A stretch of DNA of 10,093 bases. Source: Baffinella frigidus. Lineage: Eukaryota > Cryptophyceae > Cryptomonadales > Baffinellaceae. The position numbers were made by a program, and so were the translations under genes. Under the pieces are notes generated by a model. That model was given only the letters and a program-made list of their open reading frames with translations, did not search any database and was not told where the DNA came from. The stretch lies in the NCBI GenBank assembly GCA_026770585.1, contig MU647720.1, forward strand, positions 3,140-13,232, given 5' to 3'. Shown piece after piece: positions 1-5,276 of this stretch. Position 1 is the stretch's first letter; the number at the start of each line of letters is the position of its first letter.

Positions 1-280
1 GAGAGAGCGAGAGAGAGAGAGCGAGAGAGAGCGAGAGAGGGAGAGATAGAGAGCGAGAGGGAGCGAGAGGGAGCGAGAGAGAGAGAGCGCGCGCGAGAGC
101 GAGAGGGAGAGCGAGAGAGCGAGAGAGAGAGCGAAAGAGAGCGAGAGAGCGAGAGAGCGAGAGAGCGAGAGAGAGGGAGAGCGAGAGAGCGAGAGATAGA
201 GAGCGAGAGGGAGCGAGAGAGAGCGAGAGAGAGCGCGAGAGTGAGAGCGAGAGAGAGAGCGAGAGAGAGAGAGAGAGAGT
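1..280. repeat. GA-rich microsatellite
   Basis: An almost pure run of GAGAGA broken by GAGAGAGC, GAGAGGGAGC and a few GATA variants. On the minus strand it is a CT/CTCG pyrimidine tract lying immediately downstream of the putative exon that ends at 283, so it would form the start of that exon's intron. It has no coding value; the open frames over it encode only Arg/Glu runs. Confidence 0.95.
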
Positions 281-282
281 AC

Positions 283-412
283 CTTGATGGTGTGGAGGAC
301 GGATGCGTCGGAGCACTGGGCAGCGAGGACCGCGCTCGTCTCAGAGCACCCGATCTGCGACAGGGTTAAGGGTTCAGGATCCGCATAATCGCAAATGTCA
401 GCGGGGATTGGC
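283..412 (-). CDS. putative internal exon, unknown protein (SETSAVLAA exon)
   Basis: Not a recognised family. On the minus strand a CAG lies just before 412 and a GT just after 283 (GTACTC). The 130 bases between are one base plus 43 codons without a stop. The start reads PIPADICDYADPEPLTLSQ and the end IGCSETSAVL followed by AAQCSDASVLHTIK. The middle 13 or so codons (about 355-385) resemble the CCCTGAACCCT heptamer and are replaced by stop-containing heptamers in the copy at 745, so two exons (283-354 and about 380-412) with a short intron are also possible. The segment 283-354 alone is exactly 24 codons behind a CGCAG acceptor. A CT-rich intron follows off the left edge. Partial copies lie at 704-1051 and 1324-1567. 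The PIPAD part recurs near 776-815 with one synonymous change (GAT/GAC) and one replacement (Ile/Asn). Confidence 0.42.
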
Positions 413-425
413 CTGCCCTTCACTG

Positions 426-617
426 CTCCTGGAAAGCCCCAGGGGAAGTGTCAAAAAGTAGCGGACACTCGGGTGTCCGCTACTTTGGAGCCATTTTCTC
501 CTCAAAAGGCAATTTCTACCCCAACGACGTGACCAAAAATCGTCAAAAGGTAACTTACAAGTAATTTTAGAGTCGTGTCCAAGAATTTGAGACTTCCCCT
601 GTGGCTTTGCAGTAGTG
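426..617. mobile_element. MITE-like insertion with long inverted repeats
   Basis: The ends form imperfect terminal inverted repeats: 433-455 pairs with 586-608 (23 bases, 2 mismatches, core AGGGGAAGTSTCAAA). Inside is a perfect 14-bp hairpin, 455-468 with 473-486, around a TCGG loop. The surrounding sequence is duplicated at about 785-840 without this segment: there CACTG runs straight into GCATG, whereas here 192 bases separate them. This related empty site supports a true insertion. No clear target duplication is seen; the right end reads CACTACTGC inward and the left CACTGCTCC. It carries no ORF, so it would be non-autonomous. The superfamily is unresolved. Confidence 0.75.
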
Positions 618-639
618 GCATGCTATGTGGTGGTGCTTT

Positions 640-1060
640 CCCACCACTAGGGTCGAGGGTTTTGCGTTGAGCGTTAGGCAAGAGTTCAACCGTAAACCGT
701 AACCCCGAAACACGGAAGGATCACGCCCGTCTCAGAGCCCCCGATCTGCGAGAGGGTTTAGGGTTCAGGGTCCGCATAATCGCAATTGTCAGCGGGGATT
801 GGCCGCCCTTCACTGGCATGTGGTGGTACTTTCCCACCACTAGGCTTTAGGGTTAAGCGTTGAGCGTTAGGCAAGAGTTAAAACCGTAAACCGTAACCCC
901 TAGAACCCCGAAGCACGGAAGGATCACGCCCGTCTTAGAGCCCCCGATCTGCGAGAGGGTTTAGGGTTTAGGGTTAAGCGTTGAGCGTTAGGCAAGAGTT
1001 AAAACCGTAAACCGTAAACCCGAAACACGCAATGTTCTGAGAGTACCCGATCTAAAAAGA
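640..1060. repeat. duplicated exon/heptamer module, copies A-C
   Basis: Two to three diverged copies of one module lie in tandem. Each runs through a GCGTTGAGCGTTAGGCAAGAG segment, a CCGTAAACCGTAACCCCGAA segment, CACGGAAGGATCACGCCCGT, an exon-like CAGAGCCCCCGATCTGCGAG and TTTAGGG heptamers. The copy starting near 655 also keeps the CCCACCACTAG segment that occurs again at 833-843. The period varies because the amount of heptamer and unique flank differs. Confidence 0.8.
704..1051 (-). pseudogene. three partial copies of the SETSAVLAA exon
   Basis: On the minus strand exon-like starts ATCGGG occur at 745, 948 and 1051, each directly after an AG (CTCTCGCAG, CTCTCGCAG and CTCTTTTTAG). They read IGGSETGVILPCFG (704-745), IGGSKTGVILPCFG (907-948) and IGYSQNIACFG (1019-1051), and soon run into stops or heptamers. 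They match IGCSETSAVLAA of the 283-412 exon only over the first 8 to 10 codons. Conservation of the acceptor together with the first codons suggests exon duplication followed by 3' truncation. They are unlikely to be complete exons. Confidence 0.5.
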
Positions 1061-1106
1061 GAGGAGGCAGACCGCTGTCGAGCCAACTCGGCACATAGAA
1101 GACAGT

Positions 1107-1128
1107 CAGGACCGGGATTCCGGTCCTG
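1107..1128. other. short perfect hairpin
   Basis: CAGGACCGG (1107-1115) pairs with CCGGTCCTG (1120-1128) across a four-base loop. The surrounding unique stretch, about 1060-1220, has no clear exon or other gene. No T-run follows, so nothing marks it as a terminator. It may be the core of an old inverted-repeat element. Confidence 0.5.
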
Positions 1129-1230
1129 GCTTTTCATGTTAAAAGTCCATTTCCTTCAGGATTCAGGTGAAAGTTTTTAAAATTGTGTCCCGTCCTCACT
1201 CGGTAGCGGCTAGGGGTTAGGCAAGATTGT

Positions 1231-1284
1231 GAGCCTCGGTCGGACAGGTGACGAGCCTCGGTCGGACAGGTGACGAGCCTCGGT
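1231..1284. repeat. 22-bp tandem repeat, about 2.5 copies
   Basis: Units start at 1231, 1253 and 1275 (partial) with the core GAGCCTCGGTCGGACAGGTG. The first two copies are nearly identical, indicating recent duplication. The unit length is not a multiple of three and no reading frame is favoured. Confidence 0.85.
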
Positions 1285-1299
1285 GGTTGGGTCAGGCAA

Positions 1300-1575
1300 G
1301 ATATCTAGGCCGTAAACCGTACACCCGAAGCACGGAAGGATCACGCGCGTCTCAGAGCCCCCGATCTGCGAGAGGGTGAAGGGTTTAGGGTCTAGGGTCC
1401 AGGGTTTGGGGTTTAGGGACGGCGCCCGTTTCGGCGCACCCGATCTGAGATAGAGGAGGCAGACTAGGGGTTAGGCAAGATATCTAGGTGTAGCGTCAGG
1501 CAAGAGTTAAACCGTAAATCGTAACCCCGAAACACTGAGGGTTCGCGCCCGTTTCGGAGCTCCCGATCTTAGGGA
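1300..1575. repeat. duplicated exon/heptamer module, copies D-F
   Basis: Further diverged copies of the module at 640-1060. The segments CCGTAAACCGTA, CACGGAAGGATCACGCGCGT, CGATCTGCGAGAGGG and GGCAAGAGTTAAACCGTAAA recur in the same order. An AGAGGAGGCAGAC element at about 1453-1465 also occurs at 1060-1072, both times just upstream (plus strand) of unique sequence. Confidence 0.75.
1324..1567 (-). pseudogene. three more partial copies of the SETSAVLAA exon
   Basis: Minus-strand ATCGGG starts lie at 1365, 1444 and 1567. They read IGGSETRVILPCFG (1324-1365), IGCAETGAVP (1415-1444) and IGSSETGANPQCFG (1526-1567). The first follows CTCTCGCAG and the second CCTCTATCTCAG, a good pyrimidine-AG acceptor; the third follows CCCTAAG, a damaged one. 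The ETG core and the acceptor are kept while the 3' parts diverge. Confidence 0.48.
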
Positions 1576-1576
1576 A

Positions 1577-1629
1577 GGTTTAGGGTTTAGGGTTTAGGGT
1601 TTAGGGTTTAGGGTTTAGGGTTTAGGGTT
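1577..1629. repeat. perfect TTTAGGG telomere-type array
   Basis: Seven uninterrupted TTTAGGG units (1579-1627) with partial units at the edges, the longest perfect run in the window. It is interstitial: duplicated modules lie to its left and an element plus C-rich heptamers to its right. Shorter perfect five-unit runs are at 6688-6722 and 9271-9305. The motif is the Arabidopsis-type telomere repeat, shared by plants and several algal groups. Confidence 0.95.
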
Positions 1630-1666
1630 GAGAGCGAGGACAGGTTATGGCTGCCAGCGTTCAACA

Positions 1667-1848
1667 GACTGGTGTTGCCTAAACCCTAAACACTATCCCT
1701 TAAGTGCCCAGTAGGCACATACGCCCTACGGTAGGGTCCTAGGTAGGTCCTAGGACCTCTTGGCCATCAAATTTCACGGCCTGGGCACTTAAGGGATATC
1801 CTAAACTCGGAGGGAGGGCGCAGACTCGCCCACCGACTGGTGTTGCCT
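1667..1848. repeat. 14-bp direct repeat bracketing a MITE
   Basis: GACTGGTGTTGCCT occurs at 1667-1680 and 1835-1848, one copy on each side of the TA-flanked element at 1696-1796. The left copy is followed by CCCTAAA heptamers, the right one by a hairpin. The gaps to the element (13 and 36 bases) rule out a simple target duplication. The spacing suggests that the element lies inside an older duplicated unit. A related sequence, GTAGACTCGCTCACC, occurs near 2056. Confidence 0.7.
1694..1798. mobile_element. TA-flanked 101-bp MITE, copy 1
   Basis: A perfect 18-bp inverted repeat, TATCCCTTAAGTGCCCAG at 1694-1711 against its complement at 1781-1798, encloses about 70 bases. If the outer TA is the target duplication, the element is 1696-1796 with termini TCCCTTAAGTG. 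Internal landmarks are a CCCTACGGTAGGG palindrome and GTCCTAGGAC repeats. A second copy at 9911-10014 shares the termini, the TA flanks and the internal order. TA duplication and short size fit Tc1/mariner-related non-autonomous elements; no transposase is present, so the superfamily is inferred. Confidence 0.85.
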
Positions 1849-1849
1849 T

Positions 1850-1868
1850 GCGGTCCTTCAAGGACCGC
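1850..1868. other. near-perfect 19-bp palindrome
   Basis: GCGGTCCTT (1850-1858) pairs with AAGGACCGC (1860-1868) around a single C. It sits directly after the right copy of the 14-bp direct repeat and directly before C-rich heptamers. Confidence 0.7.
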
Positions 1869-2145
1869 ACCTGAACCCTGAACCCTGAACCCTGAACCCT
1901 TAAACCCTAATCCCTCAACACCTCCTTTAGGTCCTCGAGGTTCTTCGAGCTCCCGACATAGGCGGACACTGGAACTTATCTGCAGAAAAGCCATGCTTCC
2001 TTTCGGATCACATCAGGCCCCCCTAACCCCTAGACCCTAAACCCTGAGGGTGGGAGTAGACTCGCTCACCCCCCGCAGACAGCAAACCCCAAACCCTGGA
2101 CCCTGGACCCTCCTAAACTCTAAGCCCTTGCCGCCGCCCAAGACC
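1869..2145. repeat. C-rich telomere-like heptamers, inverted relative to neighbours
   Basis: CCCTGAA, CCCTAAA and CCCTGGA heptamers are read on the plus strand here (dense at 1870-1915 and 2020-2120), whereas blocks to the left and right show the G-rich strand. Between them, 1916-2015 is unique sequence without a convincing exon. The CTCACCCCCCGCAG at 2067-2080 resembles a plus-strand acceptor but no open frame of substance follows. Confidence 0.85.
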
Positions 2146-2157
2146 AGAACCCTACCC

Positions 2158-2332
2158 TGGCTGGCTCTCTCTGGCTCTCACTGGTTCTCGCTGGCTGTCT
2201 CTAGCTGTCTCTCGCTGTCTCTCGCTGTCTCTCTCGCCTAATCGCGCTCTCTCTCTCGCTCTCTCGTTCTCTGTCTCTCGCTCTTTCTCTCGCTCTCTCT
2301 CTCTCTCGCTCTCTCCCTCCCTCTCTCTCTCC

Positions 2333-2371
<39 letters not shown>

Positions 2372-2388
2372 GCTCTCTCTCTCTCCCC
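2158..2388. repeat. CT microsatellite
   Basis: Begins as an imperfect TCTCTGGCTCTC / GCTGTCTCTC pattern and becomes a nearly pure CT run with CTCG interruptions. On the minus strand it starts just inside the intron after the exon at 2392-2436, in the same relation to an exon as the GA tract at 1-280. Arg/Glu-rich minus-strand frames through it are artefacts. Confidence 0.93.
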
Positions 2389-2391
2389 CAC

Positions 2392-2436
2392 CTTGGCCGC
2401 GTCATCCGCGCACTTGTGAAGCATGCCCGCGCCCTC
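2392..2436 (-). CDS. putative 45-nt internal exon (GMLHKCADDAAK)
   Basis: On the minus strand TAG precedes 2436 and GT follows 2392 (AAG then GTGGGGGAG). The 15 codons between read EGAGMLHKCADDAAK with whole codons at both ends. A second copy at 2832-2861 reads EDAGMLYKCA behind a CAG acceptor, differing at two residues over ten codons and silent elsewhere. Acceptor-plus-GAGGGC stubs occur again near 2510 and 2727. The family is not recognised. It would lie between the exons at 3255-3299 and 283-412 if all belong to one minus-strand gene. The exon is very short, so confidence rests on the copies and splice signals. Confidence 0.38.
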
Positions 2437-2440
2437 CTAT

Positions 2441-2580
2441 TTAGGGATTAGGGTTTAGGGCTTAGGGTTTAGGGTTTTAGGGCTTGGGGTTTAGGGCTTA
2501 GGTTGCACGGGCCCTCCTGTTTTCGGTTTGCCAGAGAGTGGGTTAGGGTTTGCCATAGAGGGGGTTAGGGTTTAGAGTGG
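2441..2580. repeat. degenerate G-rich heptamers
   Basis: TTTAGGG, CTTAGGG and TTGGGG-type units, with two short GGTTTGCCA-containing segments (2526-2535, 2547-2556). Around 2510-2520 the minus strand again shows CAG followed by GAGGGC, a stub of the exon start seen at 2436. Confidence 0.8.
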
Positions 2581-2599
2581 TCGCCCCGAGTCGCCCCCA

Positions 2600-2669
2600 G
2601 AGAGACAGGAGAGAGAGGGATGGAGGGGGGGGAGGAGAGAGAGGGTACGCGGAGGGAGAGACGTCTCTC

Positions 2670-2700
<31 letters not shown>

Positions 2701-2702
2701 CC
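2600..2702. repeat. GA-to-CT strand-switching microsatellite
   Basis: A purine (GAGAGG) tract changes into a pyrimidine (CTCTCT) tract at GAGAGACGTCTCTC (2656-2669, a perfect 14-base palindrome). The junction could form a long GA/CT hairpin. No coding content. Confidence 0.85.
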
Positions 2703-2731
2703 GGTAGGGGGAGGGGGCGTTAGCCCTCCTG

Positions 2732-3245
2732 CCAGAGGAGGGGTTAGGGTTTAGGGTTCAGGGTTTAGGGTTCAGGGTTTAGGTTTCAGGGTTTAGAATT
2801 TGGGGTCAAGGTTTTAGGCCGCGCCAGAGAGGGCGCACTTGTAAAGCATGCCCGCATCCTCCTGCCGGAGAGGGGGTTAGGGTTTAGGGTTTAAGGTTCA
2901 GGGTTCAGGGAGTAGGTTTCAGGGTTTAGGGTTGAGGGTTTAGGGTCAATGTTTTAGGCCGCGCCAGAGAGAGAGAGGTTCGGGGTTCAGGGTCCAAGGT
3001 TTGGAGTTTGTGACGCTGGGATTAGAAGACTGCCTGGTTTGGGGTTTGGGGTTTGGGGTTCGGGGTTTGGGGTTTGGGGTCTTGGTTTGGGGTTTCGGGT
3101 TTAATGTGAAGGGTTTCGGGTTTCGGGTTTCGGGTTCAGGGTTTAGGGTTTAGGGTTCAGGGGTTAAAGTTTCGGGTGCAGGGTTTGGGGTTCAGGGTTC
3201 ACGGGTTAGGGTTCAGGGTTTAGGGTTTCAGGTTTAGGGTTTAGG
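2732..3245. repeat. degenerate G-rich heptamer block
   Basis: Mixed TTTAGGG, TTCAGGG and, at about 3038-3130, TTTGGGG and TTTCGGG. It is interrupted by the exon stub at 2832-2861, by GCCGCGCCAGAGAG segments (2818 and 2958) and by a short unique piece at 3009-3035. Phase is lost repeatedly, unlike the tract at 6070-6573. Confidence 0.88.
2832..2861 (-). pseudogene. partial copy of the GMLHKCADDAAK exon
   Basis: Minus-strand CTCCGGCAG is followed from 2861 by ten codons reading EDAGMLYKCA, then by CCTCTCTGGCGCGGCC and a stop. It shares the start and acceptor with 2392-2436 but lacks the ADDAAK end and its GT. Likely a truncated duplicate. Confidence 0.45.
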
Positions 3246-3254
3246 GGTCGGGAC

Positions 3255-3299
3255 CGTCATCATGTTCCTGAGCCACACGAACTCGTGAGCCATGTTCAC
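3255..3299 (-). CDS. putative 45-nt internal exon (VNMAHEFVWLRNMMT)
   Basis: Fifteen minus-strand codons read VNMAHEFVWLRNMMT, bounded by TTTCTGCAG before 3299 and by GTCCCG after 3255. The acceptor lies inside an inverted-repeat element inserted next to the exon. The presumed original acceptor, CCCTTTCTCCCCAG, survives on the far side (3447-3460), followed by the same GTGAACAT. WLRN in a helical setting recalls the end of copia RNase H, but eight residues of weak similarity are not enough to claim it. The family is otherwise unknown. Both ends are in phase 0. Confidence 0.38.
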
Positions 3300-3449
3300 C
3301 TGCAGAAACGAATAAAAATGTTACTTTCTGGCACAACGAAATTTACTACACAGCTGGGTTTTACTTGTAATAGTAAAGCATTTGTGTAGTAATTTTCGTC
3401 GCCCAGAAAGTAAATTTTTCATTCGCTTCCGGAGTTGAATGTTCACCTG
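3292..3449 (-). mobile_element. inverted-repeat element forming an intron-like unit
   Basis: ATGTTCACCTG is repeated directly at 3292-3302 and 3439-3449. Between them, GAAACGAATAAAAATG at 3305 onward pairs with the complement of the segment ending near 3431 (27 columns, about 4 mismatches). Inside lies a second inverted repeat, CGAAATTTACTACACA (3337-3352) with TGTGTAGTAATTTTCG (3383-3398). The left direct repeat abuts the terminal repeat closely; on the right about five extra bases intervene. On the minus strand the direct repeat reads CAGGTGAACAT, so a unit starting with GT at 3446 and ending with AG at 3300 (147 nt) equals one target copy plus the element. Splicing it out would restore the uninterrupted target. 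That is the layout described for introners and for MULE-like elements with 9-11 bp duplications; assignment is inference. Confidence 0.7.
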
Positions 3450-3510
3450 GGGAGAAAGGGGATTCAGCCAATAGAGTGCGAGGAGGGGTTCAGCTAAGAG
3501 GAAGGTAGGC

Positions 3511-3570
3511 TTATCTATCCCGAGGCGGGCCTATCTATCCCGAGGCGGGCCAGTCAGTCCCGAGGCGGGC
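3511..3570. repeat. 20-bp tandem repeat, three copies
   Basis: Units at 3511, 3531 and 3551 share CCCGAGGCGGGC; the first two also share TATCTAT. A fourth degenerate unit may begin at 3571. The repeat lies between two inverted-repeat elements. The unit is not a multiple of three and no coding role is apparent. Confidence 0.88.
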
Positions 3571-3586
3571 CCATCTGATCGCGGCG

Positions 3587-3735
3587 AGTATTTTAACAAA
3601 ATACGATTTCGGGGATCTCCGATCCGATTTGCAACGAAATTTAATACACAAGCTTGACCATTTTTAAAAGTACAGACACATCGGAAGGTGATTTTCGCTG
3701 AAAATACTTTTAATATCGTATTTTGTCAAAATACT
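3587..3735. mobile_element. 149-bp element with palindromic terminal repeats
   Basis: The 21-base left end at 3587-3607 and right end at 3715-3735 are inverted copies with one mismatch. Each end is itself a hairpin: GTATTTTG, one base, CAAAATAC on the right, and the same with one change on the left. Inside, CGAAATTTAATACACA (3635-3650) matches the inner arm of the element at 3292-3449 with one mismatch, so the two share a core. No target duplication is visible and there is no ORF. Confidence 0.75.
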
Positions 3736-4025
3736 AGTCCGGATGAGATCTATCTCGAGGGGGGGCTGTGGGTCGTGCTAGGGTAATCCGGGGACATGTT
3801 TAATTTAGATGAATTTGGGTGATGAAATCCACTGCGCATAACGATCATACTAGAAATAGTAAAGCATTCGTGTAGTGTTTTCGGTAGCCAACTTCGGCAA
3901 ATTTTTACGTGTTCCCGGATGAAGGGGGTTCGCAGAGTTATGTGACCAATCCCACGGAAGTTACTACACAAATGTTACAACTCCCTTTTAAATAGGCCCC
4001 TCTAGCATTCTCCAAAATGATGTTG
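3736..4025. other. unique stretch with a TACTACAC-family inverted repeat
   Basis: GTAAAGCATTCGTGTAGTG at about 3859-3877 and TTACTACACAAATGTTAC at 3961-3978 are inverted relatives of the inner arms of the elements at 3292-3449 and 8492-8617. The 80 bases between them are unrelated to those copies. The minus-strand open frame over this stretch has no recognisable content. At its right end minus-strand codons read ITAVLPPTSFWRMLEGPI then a stop (about 3988-4045), a possible remnant of a coding segment. Confidence 0.5.
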
Positions 4026-4203
4026 GGGGGAGCACCGCGGTGATCTCTCTTCCCTCCCTCCCTCCCTCTCTCTCTCCTCTCTCTCCTCTCTCTCCCCCCC
4101 TCTCCCTCCCCCCTCTCCCTCTCTCTCCCCTCTCCCCCTCTCCCTCTCTCTCCCCTCCCCCCCTCTCCCTCTCTCTCCCCGCCGGGGGAGCACCGCGGTG
4201 ATC
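4026..4203. repeat. CT microsatellite between 20-bp direct repeats
   Basis: GGGGGAGCACCGCGGTGATC occurs identically at 4026-4045 and 4184-4203, with about 138 bases of CT/CCCTCT tract between. On the minus strand the repeated 20-mer lies in a GITAVLP / EITAVLP reading frame. A shortened relative, GGGGGAGCACCGAAGGGTAC, sits at 4412-4431. The microsatellite probably expanded within, or the 20-mer was duplicated around, a former coding segment. Confidence 0.85.
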
Positions 4204-4214
4204 CCCCTTCCCCA

Positions 4215-4384
4215 CGTCTTGATGTGGTCCAAGGTTTAGGGTTTAAGGTTGAGTATTTAGTATTTAGTATTTAGTATTTAGGGTTGAGGTTACATGGTCT
4301 GGATGTGGTCTAGGGTTTAGGGTTTAGGATTTAGGGTTTAGGATTTAGAGTTTAGGGTTTAGGGTACATGGTCTTGATGTGATC
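4215..4384 (-). pseudogene. three partial copies of the DHIKT exon end
   Basis: Minus-strand remnants at 4215-4230 (DHIKT), 4294-4310 (DHIQT) and 4368-4384 (DHIKT) match the last codons of the exon at 4433-4536. Two keep the ACCATGTA junction and then run into heptamers. Codon changes against the long copy are GAT/GAC (silent), AAA/AAG (silent) and AAG/CAG (Lys to Gln). Heptamers of TTTAGGG and TTTAGTA types fill the gaps. Confidence 0.5.
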
Positions 4385-4432
4385 TAGGGTTTAGGGTTGA
4401 GGGTTTAGGGTTGGGGGAGCACCGAAGGGTAC

Positions 4433-4536
4433 ATGGTTTTGATGTGATCCTCCAGAACCACGTCCGGTTCCATATGCGCACCGTTGTTGAAGTCGGTGGT
4501 CCCCAGAGGGTCCGTGATCCGCCCGGTGTCGTACAC
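4433..4536 (-). CDS. putative 104-nt internal exon (VYDTGRITDPLGTTDF)
   Basis: This is the most protein-like stretch in the window. Behind a GCCCAG acceptor the minus strand reads VYDTGRITDPLGTTDFNNG, then AHMEPDVVLEDHIKT, with two leftover bases before GTACCC. All 34 codons are sense and composition is mixed, with no low-complexity bias. The GT position is supported by shortened copies at 4294 and 4368, which keep the same ending and then enter heptamers. Upstream in the gene's direction lies a 32-bp tandem repeat, then the exon at 5067-5150, which ends in phase 0 and so joins in frame. I do not recognise the family. The GTG could alternatively belong to a longer frame running through the tandem repeat. 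Confidence 0.5.
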
Positions 4537-4548
4537 CTGGGCGTGTCC

Positions 4549-4708
4549 AGCACGGTAAATAAGACAGTCGTGTCCCCCGCAGCACGGTGAATAAGACAGT
4601 CGTTTCCCCCGCAGCATTGTGAATAAGACAGTCGTGTCCCCCGCAGCACGGTGAATAAGACAGTCGTGTCCCCCGCGGCACGGTCAGGGACAGTGTCGTG
4701 TCCTCCGC
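4549..4708. repeat. 32-bp tandem repeat, exactly five units
   Basis: Units start at 4549, 4581, 4613, 4645 and 4677. The first four are nearly identical (core GGTGAATAAGACAGTCGTGT, then CCCCCGC) and the fifth is diverged. Because 32 is not a multiple of three, all three minus-strand frames stay open through it and give long spurious ORFs with LSYS / CLIH / VLFT repeats. It lies in the gap between the exons at 4433-4536 and 5067-5150. Units abut with no spacers, so it is not CRISPR. Confidence 0.95.
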
Positions 4709-4865
4709 TATTGAGCGCCAGCAAGAGACAGTCTAGCTCTGCCTGAGTTGTATTCTGGCTCGTCCCAAAGGCTTTCTATTCGCCCTTTAGTACTGAATGT
4801 CTGCTCTTAAATGTTTTGCAGGACGCGCCAGAATAAAACTCTGGCAGAGCTAGAGAATCCGGGGA

Positions 4866-5076
4866 GGGGGCTTGGTAGAAAGCCTGAGAGCGGGCCCCAC
4901 GAGGCGGATCCAACACCCTTTTAAAAACCCGGGAGCTGTACAAGTGAGGCTGCGTGCAGTAATTTTCATATATATGGTCACGTATCGCCCCACTTTTTGT
5001 GTAGCCACGTGACCAACCCCGTACACAACGCCTACAATCGATATTTAAAAAGGGTGCTTGGGGGACCTGGTAGAAA
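4866..5076. mobile_element. MITE-like element beside an exon donor site
   Basis: CCAACACCCTTTTAAAAA (4910-4927) is inverted against TTTAAAAAGGGTGCTTGG (5044-5061) with one indel and one mismatch. Inner arms GGTCACGT and ACGTGACC lie at about 4977-5015, and GTGCAGTAATTTTC near 4955 resembles the inner arm of the TACTACAC elements. Outside, GGGGGCTTGGTAGAAA (4866-4881) and GGGGGACCTGGTAGAAA (5060-5076) form an imperfect direct repeat. The right repeat contains the end of the exon at 5067-5150 and its GT, so the element begins where the intron would begin, as at 3300-3446. Confidence 0.55.
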
Positions 5077-5150
5077 TCGGGGTCGAGAGCCGGCGCCCGT
5101 TTGGCCACATCGCTGCTTGTGATGCTCTGAAGCACGGCCTTCCACCCCGC
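5067..5150 (-). CDS. putative 84-nt internal exon (AGWKAVLQSITSSDVAK)
   Basis: Exactly 28 sense codons on the minus strand, reading AGWKAVLQSITSSDVAK then RAPALDPDFYQ. They lie between CTACAACCAG before 5150 and GTCCCCC after 5067, with whole codons at both ends. The open frame continues past 5067 through the inverted-repeat element, but composition there is poor and AT-rich. Acceptor-plus-start stubs (CAGGCGGGGTGGA) recur at 5343-5355 and 5691-5703. It joins in phase with 6001-6052 upstream and 4433-4536 downstream. Family unknown; the segment looks helical. Confidence 0.45.
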
Positions 5151-5155
5151 CTGGT

Positions 5156-5237
5156 TGTAGGGTGTAAATTGAGGGTAGGGTTGAGGGTGTAGGGTTGAGG
5201 GTTGAGGGTTGAGGGTTGAGGGTGTAGGGTTTATGGT

Positions 5238-5276
<39 letters not shown>

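Noticed and set aside
480-500. AGCCATTTT resembling part of the dinoflagellate spliced leader
   Set aside because: The bases on both sides do not match the conserved leader and it lies in an insertion; chance similarity. The same holds near 7691.
1577-1629. A true chromosome end
   Set aside because: The TTTAGGG run is short and flanked on both sides by other sequence; nothing at either edge of the window is a terminal array.
2152-2424. Minus-strand frame rich in Arg-Glu repeats
   Set aside because: It is the translation of the CT microsatellite. Only its first 12 codons, GMLHKCADDAAK side, look like protein and they end at a GT.
3255-3299. Copia-type retrotransposon RNase H fragment (VWLRN)
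   Set aside because: Similarity spans about eight residues and no integrase, reverse transcriptase or LTR is present.
4549-4708. Regular 32-bp repeat as a CRISPR array
   Set aside because: Units abut with no spacers and the context is eukaryotic.
4359-4724. Minus-strand frames of 70 to 121 codons in three phases
   Set aside because: They exist because a 32-bp repeat lacks stops in all frames. Only the VYDTG...DHIKT part of one frame is retained, as an exon.
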